Shown here in pieces: positions 28,140-39,911 of a DNA stretch of 64,000 nt. Under the pieces are notes generated by a model. That model saw nothing but the letters and a program-made list of their open reading frames with translations. It did not search any database and was not told where the DNA came from. Source of the DNA: JBDTVS01 sp040007095. Its GTDB lineage: Bacteria; Acidobacteriota; Vicinamibacteria; Vicinamibacterales; CAVVIG01. The stretch is taken from NCBI GenBank assembly GCA_040007095.1, contig JBDTVS010000192.1, positions 23,716-87,715 of the forward strand. Direction: 5' to 3'. How positions within the stretch are numbered: position 1 is the stretch's first letter; each line of letters begins with the position of its first letter. The translations under genes and the position numbers were made by a program.

Positions 28140-28463
28140 CAAAGCCTCCCGGAAAATCGGTGTCTGGGTTCGATTGTGCCGGGAACGTATCGTTCTGGGG
28201 CGTGCACTGTCAACGGTCAATGTGCAGTCCAGCGGCACGTTCGTCGACTGTGAAGGAATTCTGTCGGGATCCCACGGTGGGGCGGATTGCATGACCGCCG
28301 ATTTGTCGTTCGAGCGCCGGCGTTTCTCCTATAATCCGTCCCGTGCGGTCACGCAAAGACGTGTAGAGATTCTTATTGTGTTCTGCGTGTTTTCGCGCTT
28401 CGTGGTTGCATTTTGCGTCTCGAAATCAGTAGGACCGTGCGACAGCCGTTCTGGAGGACTTCG
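28140..28463. other. Divergent promoter region with degenerate repeat
   Basis: It separates the cytochrome c gene (minus) from the exported protein (plus) and must hold both promoters; no near-consensus pair is evident. A degenerate copy of the ACCACGAAG-type repeat lies at about 28376-28411. I see no gene here. Confidence 0.35.
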
Positions 28464-29171
28464 ATGGTACGACGAGCACTTGTCGCCGCGTTTGTAGTGT
28501 GGGCCCTCACATCCAACGCCTTTGCCCAGACCCCTGCGCCCGCCGGCGGCGGTCGAGGGCGTGGCGAAGCGCCTACGCGCCCGCCGCTGTTTTTCAGCGA
28601 GTCCTGGAAGGCGCTGCCGACGCCGACCGACGATCACGGCGAATGGCCTGCGGGGCAGGCCGGAGTTGCGAGCCCGAATCTGCAACTCTCCCTGTACGGT
28701 CCGTCGGGCAAGGACATCACGCTGGTCGCGGTCCGAGGTCGGGCCGACGTCTATCCGCTCAACCTGTGGACCGGCGTGACGACGTCTCCAATCGGTGCCA
28801 CGCTGCGGGACAAGAGCAATTACGTCGACCTCGTCGACCCCCTGGCAAAGATCCGCTGGGTCGTGCGGACGTCCGGGTTCCACCAGATCCGCCCGCTCAT
28901 CAAGTTGGCCGACGGGACCTGGCTGGTCGGCGACCGCACCTCGGGTCCGTTCGCCGACTTCAACCAGACCGACGTCTCGATTGCCGACGTACGCTGGATG
29001 AAGATCGACCCCGCACGGATGGTGACCGTCGGCCTCTCTGTCGATCGTCCCGATCTGAGCCGGGTTGACGAGGTCGGCTTCGCGGATCTCATGCCCGGTA
29101 GTGGACACGGCAATGGCGGTTACGTGAACGTCGCCAAAATCGAAGTCTTCGGGAAACCGGTCAAACGGTAA
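28464..29171 (+). CDS. Exported beta-rich protein of unknown function
   Basis: A 235-residue secreted protein. It starts at ATG 28464 (MVRRALVAAFVVWALTSNAFAQ) after GGAGG. A short Gly-rich linker leads to a single domain that alternates hydrophobic strands: PNLQLSLYGPSGKDITLVA, KIRWVVRTSGFHQIRPLIKLADGTWLVG, IADVRWMKIDPARMVTVG, and VNVAKIEVFG at the end. It resembles carbohydrate-binding or concanavalin-like sandwiches (as in DUF1080 neighbours), without a clear active site. I cannot name the family. It is a single gene. Confidence 0.75.
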   Translation: MVRRALVAAFVVWALTSNAFAQTPAPAGGGRGRGEAPTRPPLFFSESWKALPTPTDDHGEWPAGQAGVASPNLQLSLYGPSGKDITLVAVRGRADVYPLNLWTGVTTSPIGATLRDKSNYVDLVDPLAKIRWVVRTSGFHQIRPLIKLADGTWLVGDRTSGPFADFNQTDVSIADVRWMKIDPARMVTVGLSVDRPDLSRVDEVGFADLMPGSGHGNGGYVNVAKIEVFGKPVKR

Positions 29172-29602
29172 AGCGCGGAGAGTGTGCCCGAAGTTGAGGG
29201 CATCCTGGCCGGGAGCTGCACGGTGGAGAAGGCAGGACCGTGAACGCTGTCGGGCTTGCCCTGTCGAATTGACACAGGACGCTCAACGCTCGTCCGCGCG
29301 CGCGATCGGCTCAGAGTTGCAATATTGTTGGTGTGCGCGGACTTCGGACAGAAGTGTCGTCAGAGACGCCTGAAGCCAACCATTCATCACCGCGTGTGTG
29401 GAGGAATGCACCGTCACGGCGTACCACAAAGCGGCCCAGTGAGCTACACAAAGGTAGTGCCTGTCGCTCGTTGCCGACATAACTGTTGTTCGCGCCGATG
29501 CTGGTGAAGCCGTTGTCAGCAAACCCTGCCCGCTTTCTGTGACGTGTTGAATTCCGTGATCGCGGCTGATTGGCCCCCGTCTTGCTGTTCAAGACGTCGT
29601 CG
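29172..29602. other. Gene-free interval
   Basis: About 430 bp between the exported protein and a small candidate gene. Overlapping frames on the minus strand are open but show no recognisable domain, signal peptide or good start. I see no structured RNA or repeat. Confidence 0.3.
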
Positions 29603-29941
29603 ATGCTGTCGAGACTGTGTGTCGTTTGGCTCGTTTCGTTGATCCTGCTGCCATTTTCCGCACCATTCTCCACGTGCGATGTGCAGACCTTGTTCTCGAG
29701 CACGGACAGCGACAACACCACGCTGACGCGGCGCTCGCCGTTGCCGGTTGTCTCGGTCGATGCCGTCGCCACCAGTCACGCCCTGGTACTCCCACGCGCC
29801 ACGGGGCGCGTCAGGCTGGCCGCCTCGGTATTTCTTCGCCTGCATGTCAACCCGGCAGCCTCGCCGGGACGGCTTACCGGTCCTAGTATTGCGGCGCCAG
29901 GGTCCGCCAGGGCCTCGTTCGCCTCTCCTCTTCGAATCTGA
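29603..29941 (+). CDS. Small hypothetical protein with hydrophobic N-terminus
   Basis: A candidate protein of about 112 residues. The start at ATG 29603 (MLSRLCVVWLVSLILLPFSAPF) gives a convincing membrane or signal segment. It is followed by STCDVQTLF and a Ser/Thr-rich region, ending in SPLRI. No domain is recognised. The ribosome-binding site is poor and the opposite strand is also open, so it may not be real. It lies 170 nt upstream of the ammonium transporter. Confidence 0.4.
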   Translation: MLSRLCVVWLVSLILLPFSAPFSTCDVQTLFSSTDSDNTTLTRRSPLPVVSVDAVATSHALVLPRATGRVRLAASVFLRLHVNPAASPGRLTGPSIAAPGSARASFASPLRI

Positions 29942-30111
29942 TTCACACCACGCAGGGTCGTCAGACACGGCTGCTCGCACGGTGCGTCAGGCACCGGTGT
30001 GGTCGGTCGTGTCCCGTGCGCTCCCCTGATTCTTCGCTCCCTAACTGACAACAAATAGCCGATCTGGTCCGGCAAGTCCGGCCCGACAGATCTTCGATCC
30101 CGAGGTGTGCG

Positions 30112-31332
30112 ATGAATCAAGCAGATACCGCTTGGATGTTGATTTCGACCGCGCTCGTGTTGCTCATGACGCCGGCGCTGGCGTTTTTCTACGGCGGCCT
30201 GGTCCGGTCGAAGAACGTCCTCAACACGATGATGATGAGTTTTGTTTCGCTGGGATTCCTGGGCGTCGTGTGGGTGCTCGTCGGCTACTCGCTCGCGTTC
30301 GCGCCCGGTAACGACTTCGTCGGAGGCCTGTCGCGCCTGTTCCTGCGCGGCGTCGGACTCGAACCGAACGGGACGATTCCTCACCTTCTCTACATGTGCT
30401 ATCAGGGCACCTTCTTTATCATCACGGCGGCGCTCATCTCGGGTGCCATCGTGGAGCGGATGCGATTCTCGGCCTACATCATCTTCATCGTCCTCTGGGG
30501 ACTCGCCGTGTATTGTCCCGTGGCTCACTGGGTCTGGGGCGGCGGGTGGCTGTCCAAGATGGGCGCCCTCGATTTCGCCGGGGGCACCGTCGTCCATGTG
30601 AATGCAGGCGCTGCGGCACTCGTCGCCGCCCTGGTGGTAGGCCAGCGACGCGATCACAAGTCCTCCTCCTTGCTGCCGCACAACGTCCCGTTCACCCTGC
30701 TTGGTGCGGGGCTGCTGTGGTTCGGATGGTTTGGATTCAACGCCGGCAGCGCCGTGGCGGCGAACGGCATCGCTGCGCTGGCATTCACGTCGACCATGTT
30801 TGCGCCGGCCGGCACGTTGGTCGTGTGGACGCTGCTCGACGTCGTGCGAACGGGTAAGCCGACCGCGGTGGGCTGTGCGACCGCGATCGTGGTCGGCCTC
30901 GTGGCCATCACGCCGGCCGCCGGGTTTGTCGGCCCGATGAGTGCGCTCGCGCTTGGCGCGTTGGCGGCATTCCCCAGCTATTTCGGATTGATCGTCCGGG
31001 CACGGACCTCGCTCGATGATTCCCTCGATGTGGTGGCCGCTCACGGCCTCGGCGGGATCGTCGGCGCCTTGCTGACCGGGGTATTCGCTCAGAAGGCGCT
31101 CAACGGCGTGGCAGACGGAGTGCTCTTTGGCAACCCGGCGCAGCTCGCCATCCAAGGCGTGGCGGTCCTGGCGTCTGTGGTCTATAGCGGCGTTCTGACC
31201 TTCGGGCTGCTGAAGCTGATTGGCGCGGTCATCCCATTGCGCGCCGACGCGGTCGACGAAAGCTCCGGCCTGGACATCACGCAGCACGGAGAGGAAGCGT
31301 ACGTGCACGCGGAAGGATCAACGGTCATGTAG
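30112..31332 (+). CDS. amtB: Ammonium transporter (Amt/AmtB family)
   Basis: A 406-residue inner-membrane ammonium channel with eleven predicted helices. Family signatures: TPALAFFYGGLVRSKNVLNT, FIITAALISGAIVERMRFSAY, VYCPVAHWVWGGGWLS, DFAGGTVVHVNAGAAAL, LLWFGWFGFNAGSA, and the second pore histidine in DVVAAHGLGGIVGALLTG. The C-terminal tail GLDITQHGEEAYVH is the segment that contacts the PII protein GlnK. No glnK gene follows, unlike the usual amtB-glnK pair. It starts at ATG 30112 after GAGGTG. I see no sigma-54 site upstream. A decayed paralogue tail lies at 9.7 kb. Confidence 0.96.
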   Translation: MNQADTAWMLISTALVLLMTPALAFFYGGLVRSKNVLNTMMMSFVSLGFLGVVWVLVGYSLAFAPGNDFVGGLSRLFLRGVGLEPNGTIPHLLYMCYQGTFFIITAALISGAIVERMRFSAYIIFIVLWGLAVYCPVAHWVWGGGWLSKMGALDFAGGTVVHVNAGAAALVAALVVGQRRDHKSSSLLPHNVPFTLLGAGLLWFGWFGFNAGSAVAANGIAALAFTSTMFAPAGTLVVWTLLDVVRTGKPTAVGCATAIVVGLVAITPAAGFVGPMSALALGALAAFPSYFGLIVRARTSLDDSLDVVAAHGLGGIVGALLTGVFAQKALNGVADGVLFGNPAQLAIQGVAVLASVVYSGVLTFGLLKLIGAVIPLRADAVDESSGLDITQHGEEAYVHAEGSTVM

Positions 31333-31338
31333 TTCGCG

Positions 31339-31446
31339 AGTGTCCCGCATCAGAGACTCGTTGACGAAGATGTCGCCACATTCCCGGGCGGGGCATCCCG
31401 CCTCGCGGCGTTGCTCCTCGCTTACATATGCCCAATATTGCGTGCA
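31339..31446. repeat. MITE-like intergenic element, copy 2 (one end only)
   Basis: The left end reads AGTGTCCCGCATCAGAGACT and CGTTGACG, matching both ends of copy 1. The core follows (GGGCGGGGCATCCCGCCTCG, GGCGTTGCTC, CCAATATTGCG). No right terminal repeat is found; the sequence passes directly into a methyltransferase gene fragment. Confidence 0.65.
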
Positions 31447-31620
31447 ACCCCATCGGTCCGGCCAACTCAGCGGCGTTCCTGGGGTCCGTGGCCAGCTGAT
31501 CGGCCAGGCCCAGCTTGGCCGCGGCATACAGGACCGCGGAAACCCACCAGGCCGTGCCCATCTGGATCAGTTGCACCTGCGTGGCAAAGCCCCGGATGCA
31601 GCCTCTTCGTGATGATTCAT
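31447..31620 (-). pseudogene. Truncated and frameshifted methyltransferase gene (N-terminal part)
   Basis: On the minus strand, ATG 31620 follows GAGGAG and begins MNHHEEAASGALP. A frameshift near 31576 then leads to VQLIQMGTAWWVSAVLYAA and AKLGLADQLATDPRNAAELA. This is the dimerisation helix region of small-molecule O-methyltransferases. Homology stops after GPMGLH, where the core of repeat copy 2 begins. The catalytic domain is absent. Both a good start site and a lesion are visible, so this is a real gene that was lost. Confidence 0.7.
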
Positions 31621-31871
31621 GCGTCTCCTCTGATGGTTAGGACGTCTAACCCGTACACAACTGTCTCAGACCGAGCGGATGGTAGACCTTACGACGAGGC
31701 CTTGGAAAGGGAGTTCGGCGCCACACCGAACGCGTCTCGTCTCCCCAATATCGGTAGTTGACTCCTTGGCGAGCAGCGGTGAAGATCTTGGACTCATATC
31801 CACGCTGCTCAGGCACTCTTCTTAGCAGACGCGTGTAGGCATTCTTTGCAGTTTTTTTGGAGATTTTGCGT

Positions 31872-34862
<2,991 letters not shown>

Positions 34863-34884
34863 GAGAGGTTGCATTGACTAATCC

Positions 34885-34957
34885 GAACCACGAAGGGCAC
34901 AAAGAGCATTAAGAAATTCGGCTGTCTGCTTGGTGAGCTTTGTGACCTTTGTGGTTC
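34885..34957. repeat. ACCAC-type repeat forming a hairpin
   Basis: Left arm GAACCACGAAGGGCACAAAG and a right arm that is its near-complement (about 18 of 20 pairs) flank a 35-nt loop. It starts 22 nt after the receptor stop codon and ends 34 nt before the next gene. It is the most complete AT-type member of the ACCAC repeat family in this window. Confidence 0.65.
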
Positions 34958-34991
34958 AGAAATTGATCAGCCGCGCCAGCCGGGGGTGTTG

Positions 34992-36812
34992 ATGCGATAC
35001 GTGGTCGTTCGTGGTCTCGCGCTGGCGATGTTGTTCGGTGTCTGCGGCCGCGCTGTGGCGCAAGACGGCGCGCAGGCGTTCCGGGCGAATTGTGCGTCGT
35101 GCCACGGCACGGCCGACGGTCCCCAACCCGCCAACGCCCCCAGCGTCGCGGCGCTGCGGCAGTTCAGTCCGGAGGCGATTCTCAACGCACTGCTGAACGG
35201 CAAGATGCGGATCCAGGGAACGCCGTTGTCCGACGCCGACCGGCGCGCCGTCGCCGAGTTTCTCGGCGGGCGCGCGCTGCGCAGCGTTCCGGTGGGGTCG
35301 TCCGTCGTGGCCTGTAAGTCGTCGCCGCCGTTTCGCGGGTCTGTCGCGGCCAGCGATTGGAACGGGTGGGGCAACGGCATCGAAAATACACGTTTCGCCA
35401 GAAACGGCGGCCTGACCGCTGGAGACCTGCCGAAGCTGACATTGAAGTGGGCCTTCGGCTACGCTGACGTGACGTCCGCCCGCGCCCAGCCCTCGCTCGT
35501 CGGCAACCGCCTGTTCGTCGCCAGCGACAGCGGCGAGGTCGATGCGCTCGACCCGAGGACCGGATGCGCCTACTGGTCGTTCCGCGCGGAAGCCACCGTA
35601 CGCACGGCGCTTCTCGTGGCGCCGTACCGGCTGCCGGCGGGCGCCGTCGGATGGGCGGTGTTCTTCGGCGATCTGAAGGCGAACGCGTACGCGCTCGACG
35701 CGACGAGCGGCCGTCCCGTCTGGATCCGCAAGCTCGACGACCATCCCTATGCCGCGATCACCGGGACGCCGACCTACCACGACGGTCGTGTGTTCGTGCC
35801 GGTGCAAGGGCTCAATGAGGAAGTTCAAGGTGGACGATCTCAGTACGAATGCTGCACGTTCCGCGGCAGCCTCAGTGCGCTCGACGCTGGCACCGGGAAG
35901 GTCGTCTGGAAGACCTACACCGTCGGCGAGCGGCAATCGCGTGGCACGAATGCCGCGGGCAAACCACAGTGGGGCCCCGCTGGCGGCGGCATCTGGTCGG
36001 CGCCGACCATCGACGTTCGTCGCGGTGCGGTGTATGTCGGCACCGGTAATTCGTACGCCGACCCCTCGCAGCCGATGACCGATGCCGTCATCGCGCTCGA
36101 CATCAAGAGCGGCAAGGTGCGGTGGTTTCGGCAGTTGATCCCGAACGACACCTGGACGCTCGGCTGCCGTGCGAAGAACCCGGACAACCCGAACTGTCCG
36201 GATACGCTCGGTCCTGACTTCGATATCTCGGCGTCGCCCGCGCTGGTGAAGGCCGGCGGGCGCGATCTGTTGGTGCTGCCACAGAAATCGGGCATGGCCT
36301 ACGCGCTCGATCCCGACAAGCAGGGCGCACCCGTGTGGCAGTTCCGATTCGGTCAGGGCAGCGGCCGCGGCGGTCAGTGGGGCAGCGCGACCGACGGGCG
36401 TCAGGCGTACTTCGGCGCCAACGGCAATGGCCCCGCAGCGGGCGGGATCGTCGCTGTCGATCTCGCCACTGGCGAACGCGCCTGGCAGCGCGCGGCGGAG
36501 GCACCGCTGTGCGGCGCACCCAGCCGCGAGTGCGGCGCTGCGCAAGGCGCCGCTGTTACCGCCATTCCCGGCGCGGTGCTGTCCGGGTCGCAAGATGGCG
36601 GCCTGCGCGCGTACGCAGCCGAAGACGGCAAGCTGCTGTGGCAGTTCGACACGAACCGTGAATTCGCCACCGTGAACGGGGTCAAGGCCAGAGGCGGCAG
36701 CATGGACGGACCGGGTGCCATCGTCGCCGGCGGACTGCTGTTCGTGAACTCGGGGTACGGCGGCATCGCCGGTCGCCCGGGCAACGTCCTTCTCGTGTTC
36801 GGTGTGGACTGA
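34992..36812 (+). CDS. Quinohemoprotein (PQQ propeller with N-terminal cytochrome c), PVA-dehydrogenase-like
   Basis: A 606-residue periplasmic dehydrogenase starting at ATG 34992 (MRYVVVRGLALAMLFGVCG). Residues about 25-90 form a cytochrome c domain with CASCH and a possible distal Met (NGKMRIQG). An eight-bladed-type PQQ propeller follows: WNGWGNGIENTRF, YWSFRAEATVRTAL, the vicinal Cys pair in YECCTFRG that stacks on PQQ, GGGIWSAPTIDV, YVGTGNSY and GKLLWQFDTNREF. The order haem then propeller, and the WNGWG...N.RF motif, match polyvinyl-alcohol dehydrogenases. It would oxidise a secondary alcohol and pass electrons to the attached haem. The true substrate is unknown. Confidence 0.9.
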   Translation: MRYVVVRGLALAMLFGVCGRAVAQDGAQAFRANCASCHGTADGPQPANAPSVAALRQFSPEAILNALLNGKMRIQGTPLSDADRRAVAEFLGGRALRSVPVGSSVVACKSSPPFRGSVAASDWNGWGNGIENTRFARNGGLTAGDLPKLTLKWAFGYADVTSARAQPSLVGNRLFVASDSGEVDALDPRTGCAYWSFRAEATVRTALLVAPYRLPAGAVGWAVFFGDLKANAYALDATSGRPVWIRKLDDHPYAAITGTPTYHDGRVFVPVQGLNEEVQGGRSQYECCTFRGSLSALDAGTGKVVWKTYTVGERQSRGTNAAGKPQWGPAGGGIWSAPTIDVRRGAVYVGTGNSYADPSQPMTDAVIALDIKSGKVRWFRQLIPNDTWTLGCRAKNPDNPNCPDTLGPDFDISASPALVKAGGRDLLVLPQKSGMAYALDPDKQGAPVWQFRFGQGSGRGGQWGSATDGRQAYFGANGNGPAAGGIVAVDLATGERAWQRAAEAPLCGAPSRECGAAQGAAVTAIPGAVLSGSQDGGLRAYAAEDGKLLWQFDTNREFATVNGVKARGGSMDGPGAIVAGGLLFVNSGYGGIAGRPGNVLLVFGVD

Positions 36813-36833
36813 AGGGCGGATCTCACGGTCCCG

Positions 36834-36865
36834 TCAACCACCGATCACCGAGAACACCGAGACGA
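36834..36865. repeat. ACCACCGAG-type repeat
   Basis: CAACCACCGATCACCGAGAA followed by CACCGAGAC, starting 22 nt after the quinohemoprotein stop codon. It is the GC-type variant of the ACCAC repeat family. Confidence 0.5.
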
Positions 36866-37056
36866 TCGACGTCTTAAAGACCTGTGTAGAAACCGTTCAA
36901 CGCTCTGCGTCAAAACGTTGTGAATTTGTTCATGGATCCTTCACGCGGACGCTCACGGTTTTCATGCTACGGGGTGCGCGCCCGCTCATGACGACTCGAT
37001 GGGTGAACATCACGGTGTGGTAGCGTGCGACCGGCGATTACGACAGGAGCAGGACG

Positions 37057-38577
37057 ATGAGAGATGCACGCGAGGATGACCGGGAGGCGGCACGCGTCAC
37101 GACGCCGATCGGGCGACGTGCCTTGTTGCGGGGGGCGATGTCGGCCGCGGGCGTTCTGGGACTTGGAACGATAATCCCGCGCCAGGCGGCGGCGCAGCGC
37201 GGGGCCGGTGCCTCGAACGCCGCTCAGGCCGACAGCACGCTCGCGCTCGCTCGATTCCTCAACAACGCCGCCTACCGGGACTTTCCGCCGAAGGCGATCG
37301 AGCACGCGAAGATGATCCTCGCCAGCACGTTCGCGAGTGCGGCGGCGGGATCCGTGATCGACTCGGCCCGGATCCTGCGTCAACTGGCGAAGGAGCAGGG
37401 CGGTAAGCCGGAAGCCACGATCTGGTTCGACGGCACGAAGCTTCCTGCGGTCGAGGCCGCGCGCGTGAATGCCGTACTCAGCGACGCGGCAGCGTCCGAC
37501 GACAGCGACATCCGCAACACCGCCCATGAAGGCACGACACTCGCCTCTGTAGGTCTCGCCATCGCCGAGCGCACCGGCGCCACGGGGCAGGATCTGCTCG
37601 GCGCGATGATTCTCGGGTACGAGGCGGCGGGCCGGATCGGCGAAGCGCGCAATGGCGGGCGCGGCGGTGTACACGCCTCGCAGATCGTCGCGTTCGCCGG
37701 CGCCGCAGCTGCGGCGAAGCTCCTGAAGCTCACCGACGAGCAAATGGCGCAAGCGCTCGGGATCGTCGCCATCACCATGGGCGGACTGGCGACAGGGACG
37801 AACAGCTGGGCCCGGGAGTACATGGGCGCCAACGCGGCGGCCTGCGGCGTCAATGCGGCACTGGCTGCCAGCCGAGGCTACACCGTGAACGAGGACATGC
37901 TCGGAAGCCGCGGGGGATTCGTAGACGTGTTCGGCGGCGGCGCCAAGGCCGTCGAGCGCCTCACCGCGGATCTCGGCAAGGAGTGGGACATCGTCGATTT
38001 TCTGGCGATCAAGCTGTGGCCGGGCGCCCATCCGTTCTCCGGCACTGTGGAAGCCGCGATGAATGCCGCGCGGCAGGCTGATCTTGCTCCCGACAACGTG
38101 GCGAAGATTCTCGTGGCCGGCCAGAACCGAACGTCCATTCAAGGAAGCCGGCGCCCCGGCAACCTGGCGGAAGCCATTCACAGCCTGTCGTACTACGTTG
38201 CGGCGGCAGTCGCGGACAAGGACTTCACCTGGGCGCATGCGAGCGAGGCGAAGTTCCACGATCCGAGAATCACCAGGCTCATGGATCTGGTGGACGTCGA
38301 TCCGGCGCCGCCAGCGGTGAAGTACGCCTGGAGCTGGGGAGGCACCGTCACCATCGTCGCGACGTCCGGCGCGCGGTTCACGAGCACGGTGGATGCGCCG
38401 CGGGGCTCGGGCCCGCGCGGCATCGCGTGGAGCGATGTCGAAGCCAAGTACCGCGCCTTGATGCCTGAGTCGAAGCTGGCCGGGCGGCGCATCGACGACA
38501 TCCTCGCCGTGATTCATGGTTTCGAGCGTGCGAAGAACGTGTCGGAGTTGACCCGCCTGCTCGCGCCGGGACGCTGA
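37057..38577 (+). CDS. Tat-exported MmgE/PrpD family protein
   Basis: A 506-residue protein starting at ATG 37057 behind AGGAGCAGG. The N-terminus is a Tat signal (GRRALLRGAMSAAGVLGLG). The rest is the MmgE/PrpD fold of 2-methylcitrate dehydratase and related enzymes: FLNNAAYRDFPPKAIEHAK, VNAVLSDAAASDDSDIRNTAHEG (the helical DD region near the active site), LGAMILGYEAAGRIG, VAFAGAAAAAKLLKL, KLWPGAHPFSGTVEAA. Family members are normally cytoplasmic; Tat export implies folding before export and a periplasmic substrate, perhaps an aconitate-like or imidazolyl acid. The actual reaction cannot be told from sequence. It lies downstream of the quinohemoprotein. Confidence 0.88.
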   Translation: MRDAREDDREAARVTTPIGRRALLRGAMSAAGVLGLGTIIPRQAAAQRGAGASNAAQADSTLALARFLNNAAYRDFPPKAIEHAKMILASTFASAAAGSVIDSARILRQLAKEQGGKPEATIWFDGTKLPAVEAARVNAVLSDAAASDDSDIRNTAHEGTTLASVGLAIAERTGATGQDLLGAMILGYEAAGRIGEARNGGRGGVHASQIVAFAGAAAAAKLLKLTDEQMAQALGIVAITMGGLATGTNSWAREYMGANAAACGVNAALAASRGYTVNEDMLGSRGGFVDVFGGGAKAVERLTADLGKEWDIVDFLAIKLWPGAHPFSGTVEAAMNAARQADLAPDNVAKILVAGQNRTSIQGSRRPGNLAEAIHSLSYYVAAAVADKDFTWAHASEAKFHDPRITRLMDLVDVDPAPPAVKYAWSWGGTVTIVATSGARFTSTVDAPRGSGPRGIAWSDVEAKYRALMPESKLAGRRIDDILAVIHGFERAKNVSELTRLLAPGR

Positions 38578-38952
38578 TCTTCATACCCCGGCGCACCCTT
38601 CCTTCCGGTGCGTCGCTGCCCGACTGCCTTGGCCTCATTTTTCTTGGCTTCATTTGCGTTGCGTTTACGCGTCAGATCGTCTACACCTACACGTTCAAAT
38701 ATGTCTGAACATCCATAGGCGAGTCGGGCGGCGAACGGCTTCGGCACACGGCCCTATAACTGGGAGCTCATCGGGGCGCTGCCGACCGAGCTGAGGTCGA
38801 ATATCAGATAAATTTCTGAGGATTGTGTGAAGGGGTCCCCACGAGTCGTCTTCTGGGGCCCCGAGACGTTCGACGCGGGATGCCCGGCGGCCACGGGCGT
38901 ATGTTCCAATAGAAGGAACGTGCTGGACGGGGTGTCGGTGGGCGATGACGCG
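38578..38952. other. Gene-free interval before the sensor fragment
   Basis: About 375 bp with a Thr/Phe-rich AT-leaning centre (38640-38720) and the GGGGTCCCC string at about 38832. I see no convincing gene, terminator or repeat. Confidence 0.3.
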
Positions 38953-39381
38953 ATGACGTACTTCGCGAGGGTCGGCGAATGGGTGCGCAATCTGTCACTC
39001 GCTCGCAAGGTCATCGCGGTGATCATGGGCGTCACCAGCGCAGCCCTCCTCATCGCGTGTCTGGCGCTGGTGGAGTACGACCGCAGCACCGCGCGCACGA
39101 CGATGATCCGAGACATCGGCATGCGCGCCGATGTCGTGGGGGTGACCAGCACGGCCGCGGTGTCGTTCGGTGACGCGAACGGCGCGAAGGAAACCCTGCA
39201 CGCGGTCTCGGTCAACAAGAACGTGCGGCTGGCGGCCATTGTTCGCCGTGGTGTCGTCTTCGCGCGATTCGATCGACAGCCGGACACCGTCAGCACGCCG
39301 ATCCCTACACGGGTGGACCCCGATCTCCTTCGCACACCCCGTGCCGCCTTTACGTTCGAGAGCGATTCCGCGGATCGCTAG
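38953..39381 (+). pseudogene. Truncated sensor protein (CHASE8-like periplasmic domain only)
   Basis: A 142-residue product from ATG 38953. LSLARKVIAVIMGVTSAALL is a first membrane helix, then EYDRSTARTTMIRDIGMRAD and VGVTSTAAVSFGDANGAKET, as in the CHASE8 periplasmic domain of histidine kinases and diguanylate cyclases. A stop at 39379 ends the protein before the second membrane helix, HAMP and catalytic domains, none of which are found downstream in any frame before the EamA gene. It is most likely a decayed 5' fragment; a free-standing domain is possible. Confidence 0.6.
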
Positions 39382-39461
39382 TCGGCAGTATTGGAGCGTC
39401 TTCCAATTGTGCGGCACGCAGTCCAGACGGGATCTACAGGCACATCGAGGAGGCGGCCGAA

Positions 39462-39878
39462 ATGAGTTGGCTGTTCTATGCGTTCGTATCAGCCGGAGCG
39501 GCGGCACTGACCGCTGTCCTTGCCAAGATCGGCGTCGAAGGCGTGCCGTCCACACTGGCGACCGCAATTCGCACGGTGATCATTACCCTGTTCGCATGGG
39601 CGTTGACGATCGGCCTCAAGGAGCACCATGCCTTCAGCGGCGTGTCGCGACGCTCTCTCGTGTTTCTCGCCCTGTCAGGGCTGGCGACGGGGGTGTCGTG
39701 GCTGGCGTATTTTCGCGCGTTGCAACTCGCCCCGGCGTCCCGTGTCGCGCCCGTCGACAAACTGAGTCTCCCGCTCACGATTATCCTGGCCGCGCTCTTC
39801 CTGGGCGAGCCATTGAGCTGGCGGCTCGGGCTCGGCGTCGCGTTGATGACGGCCGGCGCGATTCTCACCATCGGATAG
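39462..39878 (+). CDS. EamA-type small drug/metabolite transporter
   Basis: A 138-residue inner-membrane protein with five predicted helices, starting at ATG 39462 behind GAGGAGG. It is one EamA repeat: SWLFYAFVSAGAAALTAVLAKIG, STLATAIRTVIITLFAW, FLALSGLATGVSWLAYFRAL, RVAPVDKLSLPLTIILAALFLGE, LGVALMTAGAILTI. Single-repeat members act as homodimers with opposite topology. Substrate unknown. It is a stand-alone gene. Confidence 0.88.
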   Translation: MSWLFYAFVSAGAAALTAVLAKIGVEGVPSTLATAIRTVIITLFAWALTIGLKEHHAFSGVSRRSLVFLALSGLATGVSWLAYFRALQLAPASRVAPVDKLSLPLTIILAALFLGEPLSWRLGLGVALMTAGAILTIG

Positions 39879-39911
39879 AGAGACCGACGTGAGGTTCCGA
39901 ACACTCGCGGC

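Noticed and set aside
29776..31308. 510-codon minus-strand frame over the ammonium transporter
   Set aside because: Antisense to an unmistakable Amt protein; the composition is that of a reverse-strand shadow.
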